A DNA stretch of 64,000 bases from Eurosta solidaginis (taxonomy: Eukaryota > Arthropoda > Insecta > Diptera > Tephritidae). A model generated the notes under the pieces. That model made no database searches and had not been told where the DNA came from. It saw only the letters and a list, made by a program, of their open reading frames with translations. The stretch covers positions 225,656,490 through 225,720,489 of the forward strand of contig NC_090319.1 in NCBI RefSeq assembly GCF_040869045.1, written 5' to 3'. Positions 54,134-64,000 of this stretch are shown here, piece by piece (the stretch's first letter is position 1; the number at the start of each line of letters is the position of its first letter). The position numbers were made by a program, and so were the translations under genes.

Positions 54134-54710
54134 GGGTTTTTGCCCTCAGGTGATACAGTTTCTGGGCCTGAGACAATTTAGGGTGATTTATGTAGACCGC
54201 GGTAAACATATCCCGGAAGGACGGCCAGTCTTCATATCCACCATAGAAGATTTCGGTGTCGCATGCGGGAACTTTTAGACAGGGTTGATGCTGAGAAGGG
54301 GTATGAGTTTGTTGTATGGAGTTTACTGTTTGTTGATTAGGCTGGTGGGTGCTAATCAACTCGTTGATCCTGAGCTTTGTGTGCATCGCTGTGTCGAGAG
54401 TGCCGTCGTATGTCTCCTCGCATGCCGTCCTGGATTTTTCCTCAGTTCTGCTTAGGTGTACCGCTTCGTATGCAGCTTCTACCGCGTCTACAAGTTTGTT
54501 GAGTTCCTCCAAATACGTCTTGAGACTGCTTTCAGAGTGATCCGTCTCCGCTATCCCCCACCACTTTCCGCAGAATTTTTCTAACTTGTTGATTGCGAAG
54601 AGGAATTTTTTCTCGATCCTGCTGTATTCCTCATCATCGGACTGGGATTTTGACCGGGTATTGCCCGCCGGTGCCGCTAGGGTTTTGGGTTTTTCCTGCT
54701 TGTCCGTCAT
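54093..54710 (-). CDS. BEL/Pao Gag N-terminus
   Basis: 205 codons from ATG at 54710. Basic start ('[20 protein letters not shown]'), a helical coiled-coil region, then the capsid-type domain ('[20 protein letters not shown]', '[20 protein letters not shown]'). The frame ends 'IIKKIPP', while the continuation of the same domain lies in the ORF ending at 50678. The break coincides with a run of seven T (plus strand, about 54104-54110), so a one-base indel, true or a sequencing artefact, splits Gag. Confidence 0.9.
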   Translation of the reverse strand: MTDKQEKPKTLAAPAGNTRSKSQSDDEEYSRIEKKFLFAINKLEKFCGKWWGIAETDHSESSLKTYLEELNKLVDAVEAAYEAVHLSRTEEKSRTACEETYDGTLDTAMHTKLRINELISTHQPNQQTVNSIQQTHTPSQHQPCLKVPACDTEIFYGGYEDWPSFRDMFTAVYINHPKLSQAQKLYHLRAKTRGKAALIIKKIPP

Positions 54711-56638
54711 TTTGAAATTTGGGTGTAAAAAATCTTAAAATTGTACCAGTTTTAGCCCACTGTAAATTTATTTGATTTTTTATAAGCTCAGGTCCACTGT
54801 ACTAAATTGTAAAGCGGAATTTGCTTAAGTAAGTGGATAATGAGCACTTTGGCTTGTGAGGGTGGGAACTACTTGTCTTATCGCTTCTAAGTGCAAGTAT
54901 GTGTGGGTGTGTGTAAATATGTACAGCAATGAGAATACCCAAAAGATTGGTTTGAGTGACAATATTCTTGGAAAATACTTGTCTTAGCGCTTAGAAGTAC
55001 AAGTGTATGTACGTATATGTATATTTATGCGCAGCGAAGAGAAATAATAAAAGGAGTGGGTGGAGTTTCGATCACTTTGGGCGGAGAAGTTTTGTTTGCG
55101 CAAAGCAACAAATTAGATTAGGGTGTTGCAATTTTTAGTATGGATTTTGTGGAGCAAAGGTTTACGAATTTTATTGTGTTATATATAATTGGTTTTTGTG
55201 GGTAATGAGTGCAAGTTTCCGTGTAAGCCAAATTTATATTAGGGGGTATCGAAAAAAAATTAATTTTTTCGAACACAAACAGAATTTTATTCTTTGGGTG
55301 TAATTTTTTCCAACATTAGTGGGAGGAGTTTATATTAACGTTGAGTAGTGCTTATTTGAGAAGTATGGGTGTTTCGCCGCTGCGGAAAAAGTGCAACGGG
55401 CAACGGTTAATTAGTTTGGGTAGCAACTAACTTTGGTGAAAGAGTAATATTCAGGCGGAAGTAGAATAAATAGGAGAGTATATGTGGGTTATTCTTGGTA
55501 TACGTATTTATGTGTGAGTACCAAGTACAGCTTTTTGGGTTACCGCTACGGGATTTCCTGGATGGAGTTTACCGCTTGACTTTTAATTTATGCTTTACAC
55601 ATATGTATATGCCCGAACAAGGGGGAACTAAGGTGAGACTGTACCTTTTTGCTTATATAACAAGGTAATGCGGTTTTTTTTGATAAACAAAAAACGAACG
55701 GTTTAATATACCGATCGCGGGGGGAGTATTTTGCTGTACTTGGGTATATTATGCGTATTTTACTTTTGTGCAAAAGTGTACTTACTTTGGCATCCTCGTT
55801 ACTCTTGTTTGTCACCTGTCTTGCTGCGCTGAGTGTGCTGTGTATGTTGTTGTTGTTGTTGGCGTACCACTTGTGCAGGTATACTGCTCGTGGCTATAAT
55901 AAACTCTGCTGCTTCCTTATGCAGATTTGCCTGTGTGCCCTTTTTTGAGCGCTTTTTCTTGTATATATGTGTGTTTATACGCTGTGTGTCCGTGCCCTAG
56001 ACGGGTCACTTTAACTTATTTTTTCCTCTCGAGGAAAATATTTCATAAAGCAAACCTTTTTTGTTCTTTTTCTTTATTCTAAGTTATTTATTTTTTCAAT
56101 ATAGGTATATGCTTTCTTTACTTTTATTTGCAGCACTTTATTTAAATCCTTTTACGTATATATTTTGCACTTTTTACTTAATCTTTTATTATCTTTTTTT
56201 TTCACAGCTTTTCTTACTCTTACTTTCAGCGTTTACTTTTTATTTATATGTATCTGTATGTATGTAGCTATAAGCTTAGCACTTTTACTTAGTTTTTATT
56301 TTTCACTTTTATAGCTTTTGCACTTTTATTTCTTTATATGCGCGCCGCGTACCGGGTAAGTATTTTATACCTTTATTAATTTGTACGTTTATGTTGTTTT
56401 CCTTCAAATTTTTCTTTAAATTTTCTTTTTACCGATTAGGGTTATAAGGTAAGTATGCACGTATGTAGGTATGTAAAACACGGGTATGTATATTTGTATT
56501 TAAACTTTTTAATTTAATATATGTTTTGCACTTTTTATTGTATGTATTTTTGTAAAGAATTTTTTGTTTTTAACTTTTGGATGTATATCCTTTTTTTCAC
56601 TTTTTTATGTCGCTGGTTCCAATGGCGTCAAAGGACCA
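54711..56638 (-). promoter_or_regulatory. BEL/Pao 5' leader with mini-exon and splice donor
   Basis: 1.9-kb untranslated leader between 5' LTR and gag. It starts with a TGG-initiated PBS-like stretch (56638 downward). At 55793-55786 (reverse strand) an ATG is followed by five bases and then GTAAGT (55785-55780), an 8-nt coding start with consensus donor. Phase fits the acceptor at 49289. Other content is AT-rich with 'GTATGTATG'-type short repeats. Confidence 0.5.
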
Positions 56639-57038
56639 TGGATAAGGTTCAGTGTATATGGGTAGGGAATTTCAATACTCTTCCTTCCAAATAAAAACCA
56701 CGGCACTTCACTTCACACTTTAAACCACATATATCTTACTTTATTGTACTTTATTATTTTTTTAAAACTACTTTCCTTTATGGGAATTCTACCATTTAAG
56801 TTTCAAGTAACTCAAATAACTCAATTATTCTGCGAATAGTGGCGGATCGATCGACGGTAATTAGCGAACTTAAGTATCTTAAAAATAGTTAATATTTCAT
56901 TAGGTAAGTATTTTTAGCAAAAGGTAAGTATCTTAAAAATAGTTAATATTTCAATACTTCATGTTACAAATAAATTTTGTGAAATCATTGTATACTACAA
57001 TTTATAGGTCAATTAAATTTGGGCTCATGTCTTCAACA
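56639..57038 (-). repeat. BEL/Pao 5' LTR
   Basis: 400 bp; carries the promoter of the element. Ends and the 28-bp direct repeat match the 3' LTR, but the block 56702-56819 has no match in it. Confidence 0.9.
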
Positions 57039-57043
57039 CTTGA

Positions 57044-57390
57044 TATCGAAAAAGCGTTTGACCAAGTTTGGATAGAAAGACTTATAACAAAACTTATCGG
57101 ATACACATTTCCTCTCCATATCATTATATTAATTTACAATATGCTCTGTAATAGAACATTCTCGGTATGGATAAATAATATAAAAAGAAGTCGAGATTAC
57201 TATATACAAAATGGATAACAGCAAGGAACTGTAAATGCCCCCACCCTTTTTAACATATTCATACTAGACCTACTGCATAAAATTGACAATATAATAGCCT
57301 TCGCAGAAGATGTTGTTATTTATCACTCAGACATTACAATTGCCAACATAAACACACATCTCCAACTTAAATACAATAACCCAAAAAACA
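57044..57390 (+). pseudogene. Jockey-clade LINE ORF2, part 2 (RT palm)
   Basis: The RT resumes right after the BEL/Pao target duplication: motif A 'DIEKAFDQVW', 'FSVWINNIKR', a stop in place of the expected 'QG', 'GTVNAPTLFNIFILDLL', and the catalytic box altered to 'IAFAEDVVIYHSD' (normally A/F-x-DD). It breaks at about 57390, where a second insertion begins. Confidence 0.85.
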
Positions 57391-58110
57391 TTTAGGCTAG
57401 AAAACGATTAGAAGACGAATCGAATTCTAATGTATTTCTCTAAGGTAGAAGGTTAGAGGACGATTTGCGAAACTGTCGCGAATTATAGCATTCTCGACAA
57501 AAAGGCGACTTCGCTCTCGATATCGAGAAAAGGGTTAGAATTCTAATCGAATTCTAACGTCAAATTCGAATGAGTTTCTAATGAAAATTTTCAAGTGATG
57601 CGCAATTATATTCAATTATTTAAAATCAGCGAAGTTTTCATTGTTTCATTATATCAAATACGTTTATTTGGTTATAATCTTATGTATTAAGAAAGAGCAT
57701 ATTTCAAAAGCTTTTTCTATTAAAATAAATTAAAACCTTACTTAAAGATTGAGCTCAGCGTTGGTTTGATAGCACTTCAATAATCTGCTCGCTTTCCTTT
57801 TTTAACTTTTTTTGATTCATTTTCACTTACTAGTATTTATTATTTTAAATAAAAAAACTTATTTCGCAACTTGTAATATTTCCACTATTTTTATTTTGTT
57901 TGTATAACACTAGGAATGAGTGATCATGTCGTGCAAATAATCGATGACTGTGACAATAATCATAACATCGCATTTCTAGTGTTATTCGAATCGTTTCACA
58001 GTCGAATTCTACCCTAGTTCTCCAACCTAGTTTTCGATTCGAAATGCATTACAGAACTACATTAGAATTCTAATGTAAAATTACAATATTTCTTTAACGT
58101 TAGAAACTGT
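57391..58110. mobile_element. Small insertion in the LINE, palindrome-rich
   Basis: About 720 bp of non-coding DNA absent from the LINE reading frame, which resumes at about 58113. It has repeated 'TTAGAATTCTAA'-type motifs at both ends, including a perfect 20-bp palindrome 'TACATTAGAATTCTAATGTA' at 58058-58077, and ends with 'CTTTAACGTTAGAAACTGTG' and 'TTTGCTGGG'. Probably a non-autonomous DNA element; exact ends and target duplication unresolved. Confidence 0.55.
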
Positions 58111-59265
58111 GTTTGCTGGGAATGTAGAAGAATATACAATGGACTGGCATCTCAAATTAAACACCAACAAATATGAAAATATCCTATTTCGCCCCCTATA
58201 AAAAAATGCAACACTAACATTAAACAAAATTGGAAAAAGTTTAAAATTAAATGTGAGATTACTAATATTACAATTAAACAAACCGATAAAGTCAAATACC
58301 TCGGTATTTACTTAGATAAGTTCTTGTACTACAATCACTCAACTAGAGCATATTATGCTTATAATTTCTGTAAAACAGACTAAAATCAATCATGTATCAA
58401 TCATTAGTAAGACCTATACTCACATATGGGTGCCCTATTTGGTATAACTTGTCACCATCATACATGGAAAGGCTAAGAAAACTGGAAAGAATGATTCTGA
58501 GATCATGCACTTCCTTATATAGGACAGCAAAAAGTAATTGCACAAAATATGTAATGAATGCAAAAGTGTATAATACAGCTAAAGTACCCAGAATCGACTG
58601 TCATATAATAAATCTAACTAGGAGACACATAATGCGCTGTCTTTACAATGATAATAACACTCTAATACGTGCACCTTACCACGAAAGCGATGAATATTTC
58701 CTTTCAACCATTAAAAATGGATTTACACCACCGAAATCATTCCTCTTTCTTGATAGGAACGGTTTTATATAAAATAAGGACCATATACCGATTATTTATC
58801 ACATATTTAGAAGAGCCAACGATAAAACAGTTAGGCCAAAAGCCCTTAACAGAGGAAACCAACGGTTTGACACATACATCTCCCCCATTCTATTAATAAA
58901 AAATGCTGGTGGCTAAATAATACGCAATCGAAAACACTAACTCATGCCGGATACCCGATATAACTTCCTTTAAACCATTTTATATTCTATTAAAAATAAG
59001 CTAATCAGGCACTGTTTTTACAGGTTTTTTCTCTGCAATATACTTAATCATAAAATATTATAAAAGCTTCAAATTAAAGCAGACACATCTAAATACCATC
59101 AATTAATAAAATGTTACTATATATACTACTTATTTATAAGAAGCTCGTCATGTACTAGAGAACTCGTCTAGAGTAATTGTATAATTGTATTATATACTTA
59201 AAACTATTGTTTATTTTAGTACATAACATTATTAATACCAAATAAATAAACAAATAAAAATAAAA
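58111..59265 (+). pseudogene. Jockey-clade LINE ORF2, part 3 (thumb, C-terminus, 3' UTR, poly-A)
   Basis: After the insertion: 'DWHLKLNTNKYENILF', 'KYLGIYLDK' (frame-shifted), then 'MYQSLVRPILTYGCPIWYNL', 'MERLRKLERMILRSCTSLYR' as in Jockey-type LINEs, a stop at 58772 and a shifted C-terminus. The 3' UTR ends in 'AATAAATAAACAAATAAAAA' near 59240-59265, the expected A-rich tail. This closes the LINE that begins at about 45.5 kb. Confidence 0.85.
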
Positions 59266-59318
59266 AACCCGGTTTTTCACAAAGTAACCCACCGGCATAC
59301 CGCACGAAAAATACAACA

Positions 59319-60165
59319 TTAAGTGGAAGAGAGTAGCACAAAAGGAATTGACAGTGGACTTGGACGCGGACGTATTGACAGAAGGACGAACACTATTGGG
59401 ATTGGCAGGAGTTTGGTGCTGGAGTTGAGATTGGGATTGTGCTTGGTGTTGGGACTTGGATTGGGATTAATATTGGGATTGAGGTTGGGGTTTCCTATTA
59501 AGGCTTCAATCTTCTGACCTCCTAACTCCTGTAAAAGCTGTTCAAAATCGATTTCATTTACGACCCTCGACCTACTTTTATTCACTTTAAGCTTTTCGCC
59601 TCTCTTGCATTCCGACTTGAGCTCCGCCAACGCGTCCATTTTTATTGCGAAGGTCAAGTTGGCCAGGTACGGTTTAAGATTACCCCTGATGATGCCAACC
59701 AGCTCCCGCTCAGGGATCCTCTTCCGCAAATGGAATATCATGTTGTGGACTTCGGCATAAAGTCGTCGAAAGCTTCCGCGGGCAACTGTTTCCTCTCCAT
59801 GATTTCACGGATTATTTCATAGTCGGACCCAGCGGACTTGAAGTGGCTCAGCAGCTCGGCCTTCAGCTCATGGTAGCTGAAGTCGGGCTCATCCGCGTGG
59901 TCCTCGAGGACCTGCTAATACCACTTCAAGGAACCGCCGGAAACCAGACTATGAAAGTCCGTGAAAAGCTGGTAGTAGGAAATATTATGCTGCTCGCGCA
60001 TCCTCTTCACTCGAAAGATGAAGCCTTTGACGCTTATACCTTTACTGGTCCCATCGAATTTGATGTGCCATTTCTCACGGTCGAGCTTCTTCCACCTGGG
60101 AAGCTCGCTAGCATCTCGCCCGGCACTGTAATTGGCTATTGGCTCATGGATGCGGTCAGCGTTTA
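59319..60165 (-). pseudogene. Ty3/gypsy-type gag remnant with Asn-Pro repeat
   Basis: Reverse-strand frames: 'KWHIKFDGTSKGISVKGFIF', 'ISYYQLFTDFHSLVSGGSLK', a stop, 'DEPDFSYHELKAELLSHFKS', a frame change near 59741, then 'IPERELVGIIRGNLKPYLAN' and 'DALAELKSECKRGEKLK'. This is a retrotransposon capsid domain, of a type I recall from tephritid repeats. It ends in a degenerate Asn-Pro repeat ('NPNLNPNINPNPSPNT') coded by a 59420-59490 minisatellite. No pol follows, so it is an isolated fragment, or a domesticated gag that later decayed. Confidence 0.8.
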
Positions 60166-60682
60166 ATAAAATGGCAAAAAACCCCCTTATCTGAACGACC
60201 GGTTTTATGGGATATATATTATATATAGCTCCGATCGAAATGATTTTTACAGGAAATCTTCTATGATATATTAAAATATATATCATCGGTTGTATGGGAC
60301 ATAACTTTATGTAGCTCCGATCAAAGTGATTTTTCAGGATATCTTCTATGATATATTAGAATATATATCACCCGGTTTCACGTTTATACTTTCTAAATTG
60401 CGGCAGGAATGACCAAAATCGTTTTATTTGAACGATCGGTTTTATGGGAGATATATGTTGTAGTGTTCATGAAAGGTATAATACAAGGGGGTATATGTAG
60501 TTGAAACAAAAAATTTGCAAATTCAAGTTAATAAGATACGATATAATGTATGAAAGAAACAAATTATAAAAAAATTTCAAAAAATGCTTAAGAATCAGAC
60601 AGAACAGAAAAAAACCCAAAGGTACTACTCTAACTATTCTATGAACCCAAAAAAATTAAAATATTAAAATTAAATAAAAACT
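60166..60682. repeat. AT-rich repeat fragment related to 25.6-29.3 kb array
   Basis: Contains three diverged units of 'GATCGGTTTTATGGGA(G)ATATAT', 'AGCTCCGATC..A.TGATTTTT' and 'ATCTTCTATGATATATTA' that resemble the big array in layout. The rest is A-rich. Non-coding. Confidence 0.6.
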
Positions 60683-62757
60683 AGTAAGGAAGGCTAAGTT
60701 CGGGTGTAACCGAACATTACATACTCAGCTGAGTGCTTTGGAGACAAAATAAGGGAATATCACCATGTAGGAAAATTAACCTAGGGTAACCCTGGAATGT
60801 GTTTGTATGACATAGATATGAAATGGAAAGTATTAAAGGGTATTTTAAAACGGTGTGGGCCATAGTTCTATAGGTGGACGCCATTTAAAAGGGAGTGATC
60901 CTTAGTTCCATAGGCGGATGCCTTTTCGAAATATCGCCATAAAGGTGGACCGGGGGGTGACTCTAGAATGTGTTTGCACGATATGGATATGAAATGAATG
61001 GTGTTAATGAGTGTTTTAAAAGGGAGTAGGCCTTAGTCCTATAGGTGGACGCCTTTTCGAGATATCGACATAAAGGTGGACCAGGGGTGACTCTAGAATG
61101 TGCTTGTACGATATGGTTATCAAAAGAAAGGTTATAATGAGTATTTTAAAAGGGAGTGGGCTTTAGTTCTATAGGTGGACGCCTTTTCGAGATATCGCCA
61201 TATAGGCGGACCAGGGGTGACCCTAGAATGCGTTTGTACGATATGGGTATCAAATGAAAGGTGTTAATGATTATTTAAAAGGCAGTGGGCCTTAGTTCTA
61301 TAGGTGGACGCCTTTTCGAGATAACGCCATAAAGGTGGACCAGGGGTGACTCTATAATGTGTTTTTACGATATGGGTATCAAATTAAAGGTATTAATGAG
61401 GGTTTTAAAAGGGAGGGGCCCTTAGTTGTATATGTGAAGTGGTTTTCGAGATTTCGATCAAAATGTGGACCAGGGTGACCCAGAACATCATCTGTCGGGT
61501 ACCGCTAATTTATTTATATATGAGCAGTATTCCTGCCAAGATTCCAAGGGCTTTTGATTTCGTCCTGTAGAACTTTTTCATTTTCTTCTACTTAATATAG
61601 TATGTGTAACACCCATTTTACAAAGTTTTTTCTAAAGTTATATTTTGCGCCAATAAACCAATCCAACTACCATGTTTTATCTCTTTTATCGTATTTGGTA
61701 TAGAATTGTGTCATTTTTTTATTTTGCGTAATTTTTGATATATACCAAGATAATACCAAGACAAAATGAGTTCAGATAAGTATGCGAACTAAGTTTAGGT
61801 AAGATATATCGATTTTTGTTCAAGTTATCGTGTTAACGGCCGAGCGGAAGGACAGACGGTCGATTGTGTATAAAAACTGGGCGTGGCTTCAACTGATTTC
61901 GCCCATTTTCACAGAAAACAGTTACCGTCATAGAATCTATGCCCCTACCAAATTTCACAAGGATTGGTAAATTTTTGTTCGACTTATGGCATTAAAAGTA
62001 TTCTAGACAAATTATATGAAAAAGGGCGGAGTCACGCCCATTTTGAAATTTTCTTTTATTTTTGTATTTTGTTGCACCATATCATTACTGGAATTGAATG
62101 TTGACATAATTTACTTATATACTGTAATGATATTAAATTTTTTGTTAAAATTTGACTTACAAAAAATTTTTTTTGAAAAGTGGGCGTGTTCATCATCCGA
62201 TTTTGCTAATTTTTATTTAGAACACAGTAACAGTAGTAACGTTCCTACAAAATTTCATCATGATATCTTCCACGACAGCCAAATTACACTTTGCAAAACT
62301 TTTAAATTACCTTCGTTTAAAAGTGGGCAGTGCCACGCCCATTGTCCATAATTTTACTAATTTTGTATTCTGCATCATAAGGTCAACCCACCTACACAGT
62401 TTCATCGCTTTATCCGTCTTTGGTAATGAATTATCGCATTTTTTCGATTTTTCGAAATTTTCGATATCGAAAAAGTGGGTGTGGTTATAGTCCGATATCG
62501 TTCGTTTTAAATAGCGATCTGAGATGAGTGCACAGGAACCTACATACCAAATTTCATCAAGATACCTCAAAATTTACTCAAGTTATCGTATTAACGGTCA
62601 GACGGACGGACGGATATGGCTCAATCAAATTTTTTTCCGATACTGATGATTTTGATATATGGAAGTCGATATCTGTCTCGATTCCTTTATACCTTTTCAA
62701 CAAACCGTTATCCAATCAAAGTTAATATACTCTGTGTGCAAAGCACGCTGAGAATGA
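60683..62757 (+). mobile_element. Non-coding 130-bp-repeat element, second copy (2.07 kb)
   Basis: Same order as 33051-37306: 'AGTAAGGAAGGCTAAG', hairpin TTCGG/CCGAA (60699-60714), 'CATTACATACTCAGCTGAG', about six 130-bp units (60871-61470), GC-box segments ('GGGCGGAGTCACGCCC'), 'GACGGACGGACGGATATGGC', 'CAACAAACCGTTATCCAATC', and 'GCACGCTGAG' at the right end. It has lost about 16 tandem units compared with the first copy, and about 100 bp near 61740. No protein. Confidence 0.85.
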
Positions 62758-64000
62758 AAAGGTAGGCAGGTGTAAATATATGTTTGTGAAGTTTTTATGT
62801 GTGTACATATGTTGGTTGCAATCTGTTGTTATTTTTCTTATTTGTTAATTCCTGTTCTATTTGTTGCAAGATCAGGAATCTTTGCTAACATATGTACATA
62901 CAGCTACACAGGTGTATTTTGATACATTTTGATGTTTCTCTCAAACACTCACCAAATTACTCTTCCTCTCCAATGCCGCTGCTGCAGTTGAGTATCTGAA
63001 AAAAAAAAAATAAAAAAAATCAAACATACATTTGTACATATGACCACTCCCAAACACTGATCAAGATCGATCGCTTACGATCTTGGATAATGAGCGTATA
63101 TATAGTAATAAAGTTATAGCCGCGATGACAATATGAAAAAAACGTGGGTAAGGGAAAAAAAAAATATATGAAAAAGATGAAAAAGATTTTTCAGGTGCTT
63201 AAAAGCAAGCTCTTGAGGCTAAATGCGAAAGCCAAGAGATAAGTTAGCCGGAAGCGTTCCGGCAAATATATATGTATGTATTTACGATCTGTGCCAACCA
63301 AATTAATAAAATATGTTCAAAATCCCATAATTTCAACTTATTCAAAAGGAAAAAAACGCATGTGCGGAAGTGGAACTATGGGCAGAGCACACCGATAACG
63401 ATCGGTGCACTCTGAATATATTAGCTAACCGCACCAAGAAATGCAAAAAATAAAAATAAAAGAATTCAAACGTCATAGAAAAAGAAAATTGTGAGTGAAA
63501 AATGACTCAACAAAAATTAAAAAAAGCAAAGCGAAATTACTAAGCAAAAAATCACTTAGCAATATTATCAAACTAGCAAACCCCACGAAAATAAAGCTCA
63601 AAACTCCTAGCTTTTCACCAACCTTTTTCCTTCCACAAACTTATGTCTAGATAAGAAATACCAAATGAGTAAAGGTATAAAAATAGGCGAAAAAATACAA
63701 AAAATAATGTTTGTTGGAAACAACAAAAAAATTTTAAGTTAAATTTAGCTGATTTTTTTCTGCTGCTGCCGTTATGGTGAGTTGTTGTTGTGGCGATTTA
63801 TCGCCGATACAAAAGTGTGTGTCCGCCAATAACAAGTGTTGTTGTTGCCGCCGTCTGCGTCGCAGGTGGGCGTTGTGGTTCCCAACAGGGAACCTGCATA
63901 GCTATTGCTGATATTGCTGGCGGTGCGCCACCGATGAGAAAATAAAAGGACAATTACGTAGTTCTTGGTGAAAGCAAATGATGTGCCGTCGATAAAATCA
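62758..64000. other. Unannotated right end
   Basis: No ORF of note and no transposon signature recognised. AT-rich with several A runs to about 63760; the last about 220 bp are richer in GC ('GTTGTTGCCGCCGTCTGCGT') and include an ATGGTGAGTT donor-like site at about 63775-63784. This may be the approach to a host gene outside the window. I cannot support an exon. Confidence 0.35.

Larger units (their letters stand above)
48496..57038 (-). mobile_element. BEL/Pao LTR retrotransposon, full length with LTRs
   Basis: LTRs at 48496-48841 and 56639-57038 share 'TGGATAAGGTTCAG' and 'GGCTCATGTCTTCAACA' ends, and the element is flanked by a 5-bp target duplication CTTGA (48491-48495 and 57039-57043). 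The reverse-strand order is 5' LTR, PBS-like 'TGGTCCTTTGACGCC' immediately after it, a long 1.9-kb leader, gag, protease, RT, RNase H, integrase, an extra zinc-knuckle ORF, 3' LTR. It sits inside the Jockey-like LINE, so it is the younger of the two. Gag and integrase are frameshifted, so this copy is not autonomous. Confidence 0.92.

Noticed and set aside
63775..64000. First exon of a host gene at the right edge
   Set aside because: GC rise and a donor-like GTGAGT exist, but there is no supported reading frame or promoter; left unannotated.

Overview
This window reads as a transposon-rich intergenic or heterochromatic stretch of a dipteran genome, most likely a tephritid fruit fly. The evidence is the AT-rich base composition, the absence of any convincing intact single-copy host gene, several insect retroelement clades (Ty3/gypsy, BEL/Pao, Jockey-like, LOA/R1-like, Penelope-like), hAT remnants, and abundant non-coding repeats built from 'GGGCGTGG...CCGATTTCGC' and 'GGACGGACATGGCTCAATCAAA' segments, a style I associate with tephritid and related fly genomes. 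The species is inference. Nearly every coding stretch is a decayed or nested mobile element.

Layout. 1-11.1 kb: repeated modules of a reverse-strand LINE ORF1 C-terminal fragment followed by a tRNA-derived SINE, duplicated non-coding blocks, a truncated LOA/R1-like LINE, two inverted-repeat (MITE/foldback-like) elements and a 1.25 kb tandem duplication. 11.1-15.5 kb: reverse-strand Ty3/gypsy remnant (gag-PR-RT-RH-IN) with a minisatellite upstream of gag. 16.16-19.93 kb: an LTR-bounded gypsy deletion derivative with a 4-bp target duplication. 20-23.7 kb: mostly unexplained, with a possible exon and non-coding repeats. 23.9-25.1 kb: Penelope-like GIY-YIG fragment and an integrase fragment. 25.6-29.3 kb: AT-rich tandem array. 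29.4-30.8 kb: broken transposase-like gene. 31.2-37.7 kb: second LOA/R1-like LINE, split by a 4.26 kb non-coding element that carries about 22 copies of a 130-bp repeat. 38.5-45.3 kb: two more gypsy pol remnants, a PHD-finger LINE ORF1 and a hAT transposase remnant. 45.5-59.3 kb: a Jockey-like LINE split by an 8.54 kb BEL/Pao element with LTRs and a 5-bp target duplication; the LINE also carries a small second insertion. 59.3-60.2 kb: gypsy gag remnant. 60.7-62.8 kb: second copy of the non-coding element with only about six 130-bp units. 62.8-64 kb: no recognised gene.

The most interesting unit is the BEL/Pao element. Between its integrase and 3' LTR, where some retroelements keep env, it has an extra ORF that encodes a Gag-like zinc-knuckle protein and has no ATG of its own. 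A strong splice acceptor lies at its start, and an ATG-bearing 8-nt mini-exon with a consensus donor in the 5' leader is in the matching phase. This suggests a spliced subgenomic mRNA for an accessory zinc-knuckle protein. Other strong structural results are the SINE with a perfect 12-bp target duplication and a paralogous empty site in the same window, the copy-number-variable non-coding element caught inside a LINE, and a frame-preserving 294-bp tandem duplication in LINE ORF1 fragments.
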